From the NCBI GenBank assembly GCA_003228735.1, contig QIFG01000071.1:1-32471 (forward strand): a stretch of DNA of 32,471 nt, in the 5' to 3' direction. Positions 8,287 to 15,381 of this stretch are shown here, in pieces. This DNA comes from Zetaproteobacteria bacterium (GTDB taxonomy: Bacteria > Pseudomonadota > Zetaproteobacteria > Mariprofundales > Mariprofundaceae). The notes under the pieces were generated by a model that saw nothing but the letters and a program-made list of their open reading frames with translations, searched no databases and was not told the DNA's origin. The number at the start of each line of letters is the position of its first letter. The stretch's first letter is position 1. The translations under genes were made by a program, and so were the position numbers.

Positions 8287-9090
8287 TTATGCAGCTGCCG
8301 GTTTTTTCCTTGCAGTCACGTAAAGCGCCATGCCTGTAAACAGCATGCCACCGACAATATTGCCGAGAATGACCGGGATTTCGTTCCACAGCCACCAGTC
8401 CGCCACCGTGACATTGGCCCCCAGCATGATGCCGGCCGGAATAACAAACATATTGACGATGGCATGTTCGTAACCCAGCGCAAAGAAGGTCATGATCGGC
8501 AGCCACATGGCCGCAATTTTACCAATGGTTGTCGTCGAGGTTAGCGCCATGACCGCGCCCAGCGTCACCATCCAGTTACAGAGTATCGCGCTGGTAAAAG
8601 CGGAAACCGTGCCGGCGAATCCCAGATGGGCGTAGGCAATGGTTTTGTGTTCAGCAATCGCTATCACCTTCTTCGTCACGGCTATCGTTGCGGGATCGAC
8701 ATGGCCCACCTTGGTCATGACGACGTAGTACAGAAAGGCATACAGAACGCCGCCGATCAGGTTGCCGATCAACACCCATGTCCAGTTAAAGGCGAGTTTG
8801 GCCACCGTGGTTCTGCCATCCATGACCGCAATCGGCATCAGGGCGAAGTTGCCTGTCGCCAGTTCAAGCCCCAGCAGGATGATCATGACAAAGCCGACGG
8901 GGAAGATAATCGCCCCCACGATGCCAAAGCCAGTCTGCGTGGCCGCCGCAATGGCAAGGGTGGTGGCATAGCCCAGAAACACACCCGATAATATCCCTCT
9001 TATCAGGAGATCCTGCACGGACAGGTCTCCTTTACTGGCGCCCGCCTGCAGCATATTTTCAACGACATCTTCCGGTTTTACATAAGCCAT
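8287..9090 (-). CDS. Formate/nitrite transporter (FNT) family channel, probable nitrite/nitrate transporter
   Basis: FNT proteins are inner-membrane pentameric channels for small monovalent anions (FocA, NirC). The 267-residue product has six hydrophobic segments, the N-terminal MAYVKPEDVVENMLQAG, an LATGNFALMP break helix in the first half and the conserved pore histidine in YEHAIVNMFVIPAGI. A good AAGGAG precedes the ATG by 6 nt. It sits between nirD and nasA, so nitrite or nitrate is the probable substrate; formate is unlikely here. Whether it imports nitrate for NasA or exports excess nitrite cannot be told from sequence. Confidence 0.88.
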   Translation of the reverse strand: MAYVKPEDVVENMLQAGASKGDLSVQDLLIRGILSGVFLGYATTLAIAAATQTGFGIVGAIIFPVGFVMIILLGLELATGNFALMPIAVMDGRTTVAKLAFNWTWVLIGNLIGGVLYAFLYYVVMTKVGHVDPATIAVTKKVIAIAEHKTIAYAHLGFAGTVSAFTSAILCNWMVTLGAVMALTSTTTIGKIAAMWLPIMTFFALGYEHAIVNMFVIPAGIMLGANVTVADWWLWNEIPVILGNIVGGMLFTGMALYVTARKKPAAA

Positions 9091-9134
9091 CTTTATCTCC
9101 TTTCTGTAGTTGATATAAAGGTTTTACCCTGCGT

Positions 9135-9189
9135 TTGATTCGGGCTTTTGCCCTCTCCCTTCGGGCGCCCTGTCGGGCGTCCAAACGGC
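9135..9189 (-). repeat. REP-like palindromic repeat between nirD and the FNT gene
   Basis: On the minus strand this 55-bp stretch begins GCCGTTTGGACGCCCG and ends GCCCGAATCAA. Inside are small hairpins such as CGCCC-GACA-GGGCG and GGGC-AAAA-GCCC. The same end sequences bracket a copy at 21430-21488. It lies in the 146-bp gap between nirD and the FNT gene, the widest intergenic gap in the operon, where it may act as an mRNA stability or processing element. That role is inference. Confidence 0.6.
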
Positions 9190-9236
9190 AACTTTGTCTT
9201 TTGTCTCTGCGCCCCCTGCGGTAAATGCTTTCTGGT

Positions 9237-9572
9237 TTATAATTGCAACAAAATCTGCCCGCCTTCGACCTTCGCCGGATAGGTTTTTACGCACCCGGAA
9301 TCCGGTGGCAGCACTTCGCCGCTTTCCAGACTTATTTTGCGGGCGTGCATCGGGCAGATGATGGTATCGCCGCTGACAATACCTTCGGCCAATGGCCCCT
9401 GCTTATGCGGGCAACGATTATCCACCGCCCTGATACGGCCATCGCCCAGGCGGAATATGGCGATCTCCGTTTGGCCGGCACGTACCGTGCGCCCGCCAAA
9501 CTGCGGGATTTCTTCGACCTGGCAGACTGGATGCCACTTTGTGCCTGTCTCTGGATTCATATCGCTGCTCAT
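9237..9572 (-). CDS. nirD: Nitrite reductase small subunit NirD (Rieske-type)
   Basis: NirD partners NirB in the cytoplasmic NAD(P)H-dependent reduction of nitrite to ammonium. The 111-residue product is a Rieske-fold protein and keeps full [2Fe-2S] ligand motifs: C-P-H in NRCPHKQGPL and C-P-M-H in IICPMHARKISL. E. coli NirD has the fold without a cluster, so this version may bind one. The ATG at 9572 overlaps the nirB TGA by 4 bp, the usual order nirB-nirD. Confidence 0.93.
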   Translation of the reverse strand: MSSDMNPETGTKWHPVCQVEEIPQFGGRTVRAGQTEIAIFRLGDGRIRAVDNRCPHKQGPLAEGIVSGDTIICPMHARKISLESGEVLPPDSGCVKTYPAKVEGGQILLQL

Positions 9573-12037
9573 GCGTTCACCACCTGCACCGGGATTTCAA
9601 TCGCTGTGTATTCCTTGAATTCAACCATCTCTCCCGGCTGCTTTTCATCCTGCAGGCGGTCCTGCCACGGGTCAGTGGTCAGTGTGGACAGATACAGATC
9701 CATGCGTTCAACCAACGCCTTGCGGTTCCCGGCATCCTCTACAACCACCTGTTTGACCTTCTCCAGGCCGATGCGTTCCAGCCATGGCGCCGTGCGCTCA
9801 TTGTGCTTGCCGGTCTCGCGGTAGTGCTGCAGGTACGCCTTGGTGATCTCGACTACCTCGTCATCCGTTTCGACCATGCATAGCAGGTCTCCCGCACGCA
9901 CCTTCACGCCGCCGTTGCCGCCCACGTAGATTTCCCAACCGCCTTCGACGCCAACCACGCCCAGATCCTTGATCGTCGCCTCGGCGCAGTTTCGCGGACA
10001 GCCGGATGCCGCAAGTTTTGTCTTGGCCGGATACCAGCTGCGATCAAAGGTCTTCTCCAACCGGATTCCCATGGCCGTGGAGTTCTGCGTGCCAAAGCGG
10101 CACCACTCTGAGCCGACACAGGTTTTTACGGTTCTGAGCGCCTTGCCGTAGGCGAAGCCGGAAGGCATATCCAGATCGCGCCACACCGACACAAGGTCTT
10201 CCTTTTTAACGCCATACAGGCCGATGCGCTGAGCGCCTGTGATTTTGATGGTTTGAATATCATATTTCTTGGCAACCTCACCGAGGCGAATCAGATCATC
10301 CGCCTTTGCCTCGCCGCCATGAATACGCGGAATAACTGAATATGTGCCATCCTTCTGGATATTGGCATGCATCTTCTCGTTGACGACCCGGGAATAACGA
10401 TCGTCTTCCGCATCAAGCGGCCAGTACATGCCGATGTAGTAATTAATGGCCGGCCGGCAGACATGGCAGCCCTCGCCCTTCCAGGCCAGCACATTCATCG
10501 TCTCCCGCACCATGGTCAGATGCTTCCCTTTTATCGCATCCTTGACCTGCTCATGCGTCAAATCCGTACACCCGCAGATCGGTTCTTCCTGAATGGAAGC
10601 ATCGAAGGCCGTTCCCAGCACCGAGGCCAGAATCTGCTCCACCAGCCCACCACAACCGCCACAGGAGCCGGAAGCCTTGGTGCAGGCTGTGACTTCCTTG
10701 CGCGTCGTACAGCCCTCTTTGACGATGGCATCGGTAATCGTCTGCTTGGTGACGCCGTTGCATCCGCAGACGATCGTGTCCGGCGCCATTCTCGACGCCT
10801 GATCAATGCCCGAGTGGCCGGAGTCACCCAGAACCGAATTGCCGAACAGCAGAGAAGAGCGTTGGCCGGATATATCCCTGCCTTCCTGCAACATGTGGAA
10901 GAAGTTCGGACCATCCGCCGTATCGCCAAACAACACAGAGCCGACAATTTTGTTATCTTCCAGCACCAGCTTCTTGTATATGCCGCCGGAGCGATCCAGA
11001 TATTCTATGACATCCGCTTCAGGCGAACCCTGAAAATCACCGGCCGAAAACACATCCACGCCGGAAACCTTGAGCTTGGTGGAAACCGCTGATCCCCCAT
11101 AGCTCTTCAGCCCCTGGCCAGTGATTTGCCAGGCCAGAATTTTGGCCTGCTCGAACAATGGCGCAACAAGGCCGTAGGTAACGCCTCGATGCTCGGCGCA
11201 CTCCCCTGCTGCATAGACCGATGCATCGGTGATAGTCTGCATATGATCGTTGACGATAATTCCACGATTGCAGTACAGCCCTGATTCTTCGGCAAGCGCC
11301 TTGTTTGGACGGATGCCTACGGCCATGACCAGCAGATCACACTCCAGCGATGTTCCATCCGCAAAGAGCAGGCCTGTAACGCGTTCCTTGCCCAGAACCG
11401 CAGTGGTCAACGTGGACAGGCTGAACTTCATGCCCTGCTCTTCAAGCGAGCTGCGGAGCATATCCCCGGCAGTCTGGTCAAGTTGCATATTCATCAGCGT
11501 GGACTGATCGTGAATCACCGTGACGTCCATGCCGAGATTAATCAGTCCCTTGGCCGCCTCCAGACCCAGCAGGCCGCCGCCAATCACCGCAACTTTCTTA
11601 TATTGTTTTGCCGCTTCGATCATCGCATTGCAATCATCGATATCGCGGAAAGAGATGATCCCTTCCTTGTCTACGCCGGGGATCGGAATGATGAACGGAT
11701 TGGAACCGGTGGCTATGATCAGATTATCGTAGCTGACCTCCGTTCCATCTTCGGCGATTACCTTTTTGTAACCGCGCTGGATTTTTTTGATTCGCTTGCC
11801 CATGTGCAATGTAATGCCGTTGTCCGCATACCATTGCTCTTCATTGAGAATGATATCCTCAACGGCCATATCCCCGGCCAGCACCGGCGAGAGCAGGATG
11901 CGATTGTAATTTGGGTACTGCTCAGCGCCAAAGACCGTAATATCAAACATGTCCGGATTGGCATCGAGGATTTCCTCAATTGCTCTCATCCCGGCCATGC
12001 CGTTACCGATCATAACCAGCTTCTTCTTGGCAACCAT
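9569..12037 (-). CDS. nirB: Nitrite reductase [NAD(P)H] large subunit NirB
   Basis: NirB catalyses the six-electron reduction of nitrite to ammonium in the cytoplasm. The 822-residue protein (E. coli 847) has an N-terminal FAD site (GNGMAGMRA, residues 11-19), an NAD(P)H site (VIGGGLLGLEAAKG, 151-164), and two BFD-like [2Fe-2S] domains with C424/C426/C459/C462 and C488/C490/C524/C527. The siroheme and [4Fe-4S] domain has C640, C646, C680 and C684 in CVGSEWC and GCPRNC. A strong GGAGGAG lies 5 nt before the ATG. It is 30 bp downstream of the porin stop, so the two are probably cotranscribed. Confidence 0.97.
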   Translation of the reverse strand: MVAKKKLVMIGNGMAGMRAIEEILDANPDMFDITVFGAEQYPNYNRILLSPVLAGDMAVEDIILNEEQWYADNGITLHMGKRIKKIQRGYKKVIAEDGTEVSYDNLIIATGSNPFIIPIPGVDKEGIISFRDIDDCNAMIEAAKQYKKVAVIGGGLLGLEAAKGLINLGMDVTVIHDQSTLMNMQLDQTAGDMLRSSLEEQGMKFSLSTLTTAVLGKERVTGLLFADGTSLECDLLVMAVGIRPNKALAEESGLYCNRGIIVNDHMQTITDASVYAAGECAEHRGVTYGLVAPLFEQAKILAWQITGQGLKSYGGSAVSTKLKVSGVDVFSAGDFQGSPEADVIEYLDRSGGIYKKLVLEDNKIVGSVLFGDTADGPNFFHMLQEGRDISGQRSSLLFGNSVLGDSGHSGIDQASRMAPDTIVCGCNGVTKQTITDAIVKEGCTTRKEVTACTKASGSCGGCGGLVEQILASVLGTAFDASIQEEPICGCTDLTHEQVKDAIKGKHLTMVRETMNVLAWKGEGCHVCRPAINYYIGMYWPLDAEDDRYSRVVNEKMHANIQKDGTYSVIPRIHGGEAKADDLIRLGEVAKKYDIQTIKITGAQRIGLYGVKKEDLVSVWRDLDMPSGFAYGKALRTVKTCVGSEWCRFGTQNSTAMGIRLEKTFDRSWYPAKTKLAASGCPRNCAEATIKDLGVVGVEGGWEIYVGGNGGVKVRAGDLLCMVETDDEVVEITKAYLQHYRETGKHNERTAPWLERIGLEKVKQVVVEDAGNRKALVERMDLYLSTLTTDPWQDRLQDEKQPGEMVEFKEYTAIEIPVQVVNA

Positions 12038-12067
12038 GTTTACTCCTCCAATAACCTGTAGCGTCTT

Positions 12068-13357
12068 TTAAAATACATATGAGGCAATGAGATAAGCAAA
12101 GGACGCATTATCAGTCTTGCCGCCGTTGCGTTCGGACACAGCCGCACCGGGATTGAAAATGCCATACAGTCCAACCAGCTTCAGCCCCTTGATCGCCGCC
12201 ACCTTGTATACCAGCTTCAGATTGATCTCGGTGCCGGCGCGGGTCTGAACATAGGCCGTATTGCCCGCGAATAGTGTCCCGGTGCCCGCCACGTTCAACC
12301 AGTCGCCCCTGGCCTCATCCAGCCACAGCAGATGAACATCAGCCAGGAAACTCAAGCCGGAAACCGGCGAGGTCTTCAGTGAAAAACGCACGTCTTTCAT
12401 ATTGGCCCAGGAGAAGCGATCCATCTCGCCGTAATGCGCATGATTGGTATGGAATGGGAAAACAAAGTCCTTGTGCTTCGTGGCATCCGCCTTGTCATCG
12501 CCAGGGCTGAAATCGAACTCCACGCCCAGGCGCGTGTTCCAGGCATCAAAGGTGTATCCCGCCTTTACAGCCAATGCCGATGCACTTTGGGAAACACCGC
12601 TGGACCAGGTGCCGCGTTGCAGCACATATTCAGCCGTGGCATCCAGACCATCCCATTTGCCGAAGGCACGGCCACCGAAGGTGTTCATTTTGCGGCCGGT
12701 GTTCGATGCTGCTTTCTGATTGATATGCCAGTTGATGAAGTAGGCGTCCAGACCGGTGCCGGGTGCAAACATAAAGGTGCCATAACCGCCAATCAGACGC
12801 TGATCCTCCGAAGTCACCAGCGATTGGCCCTGGGGTGAAGCGGAGGTCGGCGTCATGCTTGTAATGTCGGCAGGGTGAACGGCAAAGACATCCAGCTTAA
12901 CGGGTTCGGCATCATAAAAGAGCTTCACGCCATCAAAGGTGCGCGCTACATCTTTCCAGCCCAAGTGACCGAGCAACCGTTGATCGCCATAGACGAGCCT
13001 CTGGCGGCCCAGCTTTACGCCAGCCTCGCCAAACTGATATTGCACATAGGCCTGATGCAGATCGGCCTGTGTGAAGTTCTCGGCGCCACCAGCCGCAGGG
13101 TGATTCTGGATATAAACCGCCTGCGGTTGCAGGTATACCTGAATGCCATTGCCGAAATCAGCTTTGGCTTTCAGATACAGCCTGCTGTCCCATTCCCAGA
13201 CATCGGCATCCGCAGCCGAGTTGAAATCCAGGTTATTGAAAAACTGGGCCCGCTCGCGCAGGTCGGCGGACACCTTCCATTCTGCCGCCTGCACCGGCAA
13301 ACAGATCAACATGGCTACCCATGCCAAACAGAAAAAACGGGTTACCCTTAGCAGCAT
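12068..13357 (-). CDS. Alginate-export-type outer-membrane porin, first gene of the nitrate operon
   Basis: The 429-residue product has a signal peptide (LAWVAMLICLPVQAA then EWKVSADLRERAQ) and alternating beta-strand patterns ending in a C-terminal phenylalanine (YLIASYVF), typical of an outer-membrane barrel. Segments such as GVKLGRQRLVYGDQRLLG and FDGVKLFYD match the alginate_exp (AlgE-like) family. The start ATG 13357 has an ideal AAGGAG 8 nt upstream; an ATG 15 codons earlier lacks one. Its position ahead of nirBD under a sigma-54 promoter suggests that it admits nitrate, nitrite or molybdate rather than alginate. The substrate is inferred from context only. Confidence 0.82.
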   Translation of the reverse strand: MLLRVTRFFCLAWVAMLICLPVQAAEWKVSADLRERAQFFNNLDFNSAADADVWEWDSRLYLKAKADFGNGIQVYLQPQAVYIQNHPAAGGAENFTQADLHQAYVQYQFGEAGVKLGRQRLVYGDQRLLGHLGWKDVARTFDGVKLFYDAEPVKLDVFAVHPADITSMTPTSASPQGQSLVTSEDQRLIGGYGTFMFAPGTGLDAYFINWHINQKAASNTGRKMNTFGGRAFGKWDGLDATAEYVLQRGTWSSGVSQSASALAVKAGYTFDAWNTRLGVEFDFSPGDDKADATKHKDFVFPFHTNHAHYGEMDRFSWANMKDVRFSLKTSPVSGLSFLADVHLLWLDEARGDWLNVAGTGTLFAGNTAYVQTRAGTEINLKLVYKVAAIKGLKLVGLYGIFNPGAAVSERNGGKTDNASFAYLIASYVF

Positions 13358-13402
13358 TTCTTTTCTCCTTAAAAAGTTTTCTAACTGTTTTCTCACTTTC
13401 AT

Positions 13403-13418
13403 CGCAACTATCGTGCCA
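13403..13418 (-). promoter_or_regulatory. Sigma-54 promoter of the nitrate assimilation operon
   Basis: The minus strand reads TGGCACGATAGTTGCG, an excellent match to the sigma-54 consensus TGGCACG-N4-TTGC (-24 GG and -12 GC correctly spaced). Transcription should begin about 12 nt downstream, near 13391, leaving a leader of about 35 nt before the porin start at 13357. Sigma-54 promoters need an activator; NtrC-like dyads lie just upstream. Confidence 0.88.
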
Positions 13419-13489
13419 GTTTTTCCAAGATGCTAACCTATTGAAATTAAATCTATTCCCTGCTCGTATCAACGTGAGGAACACGCAAA

Positions 13490-13537
13490 TGCCTACAATA
13501 TGTGCAGTTATATATCGGGTTGCTCAACAGGGCTGCA
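13490..13537. promoter_or_regulatory. Two NtrC-like activator sites in tandem
   Basis: Compared with the NtrC dyad TGCAC-N7-GTGCA, 13490-13506 reads TGCCT-N7-GTGCA and 13521-13537 reads TGCTC-N7-CTGCA. Their centres are 31 bp apart, three helical turns, as for the paired enhancer sites of glnA. They lie 72-119 bp upstream of the -24 element. Spacing and location support binding; the individual half-sites are imperfect. Confidence 0.6.
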
Positions 13538-13544
13538 TAGGCAA

Positions 13545-13579
13545 GCAAAAAGAAAGAGGCGGCCCGCATGGGCCGCCTC
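13545..13579 (-). terminator. Rho-independent terminator after amtB
   Basis: A perfect 10-bp stem (GAGGCGGCCC / GGGCCGCCTC) with a GCAT tetraloop occupies 13556-13579. On the minus strand it is followed by TTTCTTTTTGC. It lies 57 bp after the amtB stop and before the control region of the next operon, so it insulates the two nitrogen operons. Confidence 0.88.
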
Positions 13580-13636
13580 CTGCAACGGGGGCTTCGGTTG
13601 ATAAGGGTTGGTTATGCAAACGGCCCCCGGTACCTG

Positions 13637-14923
13637 CTACTCATACACCTGCTCGCCGTGCTGCGTGATGTCGAGTCCTTCACGCTCTTCATCCTTCTCA
13701 ACACGCAGGCCGACAACGGCATCGATGACCTTCAACAAAATGAAGCTCACCACAGCGCAGTAGACGATGGTGACCAGCACGGCCTTGGCCTGAACCACCA
13801 ACTGACTGCCGATGGTCATGCCTTCCGCCAGCCCGGCGCCGCCGAAGCTGCCGGAGACAAACACGCCGGTCAGCAGGGCGCCGACGATACCGCCCACGCC
13901 GTGCACGCCGAAGACATCAAGCGAATCGTCATAACCAAGCGCCTTTTTCAGGTAGGCGACAGCGATGAAGCAGGCAATACCGGCAGCAACACCAATAGCC
14001 AGAGCCCCGATCGGGCCGACAAAACCGGAAGCCGGCGTGATAGCCACGAGCCCCGCAATAGCGCCGGAACATGCGCCAAGCAGGCTGGGCTTCTTGAACA
14101 CGACCCATTCAGCAAAGGTCCAGGACAGTACGGCAGCAGCCGTTGCCACCTGTGTGACCAGCAGGGCCATGCCGGCCGTGCCGTCCGCCGCCAGCTCGGA
14201 GCCGGCATTGAAACCGAACCATCCGACCCACAGCAACGATGCGCCGATCAGGGTCAATGTCAGGTTGTGCGGCAGCATCGCCTCACGTGGATAGCCGGTG
14301 CGCTTGCCCAGCACCAGCGCGCAGACAAGGCCAGCAACACCGGCATTGATGTGCACCACCGTGCCGCCGGCAAAGTCCAGTGCACCCATCTCGCCGAGCA
14401 TGCCTCCGCCCCACACCATGTGGCAGATCGGAGCGTATACGGCCAGCATCCAGGCCGCCGTAAACAGCATGACCGCCGAGAACTTCATGCGCTCGACAAA
14501 GGCGCCGATAATCAGCACCGGCGTAATGATGGCGAATGTCATCTGGAAGGTGAGAAACACCGTTTCAGGGATGGTGCCGGACAGGGTGTCTACGCTAATG
14601 CCGGCCAGGAATGCCTTGGACAGATCGCCAATAAAGGCGTTGCCTTCGCCAAATGCCAGCGAATAACCGGCAATCACCCAGAGCACGCTCATTGAAGCGG
14701 CAACGGCAATCACCTGCATGCAAACGCTCAATACATTCTTCTTGCGCACCATGCCGCCATAAAACAGCGCCAGTCCCGGCAGCGTCATCAACAACACCAG
14801 CGCCGTGGCGGTGATCATCCAGGCCGTATCGCCTGAATTCAGCGTATCCTCCGCCATGGCCAGCCCGGGGGTCAGCAGTGCAGCCGGCGCCAAGGTTCCA
14901 AATCTCATCAGTAGCTTGTTCAT
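13637..14923 (-). CDS. amtB: Ammonium transporter AmtB
   Basis: AmtB is a trimeric inner-membrane ammonium channel, shut by GlnK when nitrogen is plentiful. The product (428 residues from the chosen start) has a cleavable signal ending LAMA before EDTLN, eleven predicted helices, an LFYGGMVRKKNVLS motif, and the twin pore histidines in VVHINAGVAG and FGVHGVGGIVG. AAGGAGA abuts the first ATG (14932) too closely, whereas the ATG at 14923 sits 10 nt behind it and is preferred. It is 32 bp downstream of glnK in the standard glnK-amtB order. Confidence 0.96.
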   Translation of the reverse strand: MNKLLMRFGTLAPAALLTPGLAMAEDTLNSGDTAWMITATALVLLMTLPGLALFYGGMVRKKNVLSVCMQVIAVAASMSVLWVIAGYSLAFGEGNAFIGDLSKAFLAGISVDTLSGTIPETVFLTFQMTFAIITPVLIIGAFVERMKFSAVMLFTAAWMLAVYAPICHMVWGGGMLGEMGALDFAGGTVVHINAGVAGLVCALVLGKRTGYPREAMLPHNLTLTLIGASLLWVGWFGFNAGSELAADGTAGMALLVTQVATAAAVLSWTFAEWVVFKKPSLLGACSGAIAGLVAITPASGFVGPIGALAIGVAAGIACFIAVAYLKKALGYDDSLDVFGVHGVGGIVGALLTGVFVSGSFGGAGLAEGMTIGSQLVVQAKAVLVTIVYCAVVSFILLKVIDAVVGLRVEKDEEREGLDITQHGEQVYE

Positions 14924-14955
14924 TGTTTTCATTCTCCTTTATCCGGTTTCCTGGA

Positions 14956-15297
14956 TTAGCTCAAAGCATCTGCATCGGTTTCGCCGGTGCGGATACGCAC
15001 GACACGTTCAATATCAGAGACAAAGATCTTGCCGTCGCCAATCTTGTCCGTGCATGCCGCCTTTGTGATTGCTTCAATAACGGCATCCACCTGGTCGGTT
15101 GAAACGATGGTGTTCAGCTCCGTCTTGGGAATGAAATCCACCTGATATTCGGCGCCGCGATAGAGTTCCGTGTGGCCCTTCTGGCGGCCGTGACCTCTGA
15201 CCTCGGTAACCGTCAGTCCGGTAACACCAATCTCCAGCAGGGCGTCTTTGACATCATCCAGCTTGAACGGCTTGATGACGGCTGTGACTTTTTTCAT
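14956..15297 (-). CDS. glnK: Nitrogen regulatory protein PII (GlnK/GlnB)
   Basis: PII proteins sense 2-oxoglutarate and ATP/ADP and signal nitrogen status; GlnK types plug AmtB. The 113-residue product (112 is usual) begins MKKVTAVIKPFKLDDV, has the T-loop GRQKGHTELYRGAEYQVDFIPK in the expected place (here residues 38-59) with the uridylylated Tyr51, and the C-terminal GKIFVSDIERVVRIRTGE. An AGGAGG lies 9 nt before the ATG. Location with amtB favours a GlnK role. Confidence 0.96.
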   Translation of the reverse strand: MKKVTAVIKPFKLDDVKDALLEIGVTGLTVTEVRGHGRQKGHTELYRGAEYQVDFIPKTELNTIVSTDQVDAVIEAITKAACTDKIGDGKIFVSDIERVVRIRTGETDADALS

Positions 15298-15351
15298 AAT
15301 CGAATACCTCCTATTAAGTTGTTTTCGCGATAATTTCCGGGAACCGGAGGA

Positions 15352-15367
15352 GGCGGTGGCAACCGCC
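15352..15367 (-). promoter_or_regulatory. GC-rich hairpin between porin and glnK
   Basis: On the minus strand GGCGGT-TGCC-ACCGCC forms a stable stem 15 bp after the porin stop. No T-tract follows, so it is unlikely to be a simple terminator. It could mark a processing point or partial attenuator that sets porin and glnK-amtB at different levels; that is inference. Confidence 0.4.
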
Positions 15368-15381
15368 CCCTGCCGTCAGGG

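Noticed and set aside
11303-11318. TGTTTGGACGG inside nirB as a further repeat copy
   Set aside because: It encodes the conserved NirB residues near RPNK and lacks the flanking hairpins and the GCCCGARTCAA end.
13568-14695. Long plus-strand open frame across amtB
   Set aside because: It is antisense to amtB, whose protein is complete and well conserved; the predicted product is low-complexity and matches nothing.
15352-15367. Hairpin after the bbp2-like porin as a terminator
   Set aside because: No T-run follows on the minus strand, and glnK has no evident promoter of its own; listed as a possible processing element instead.
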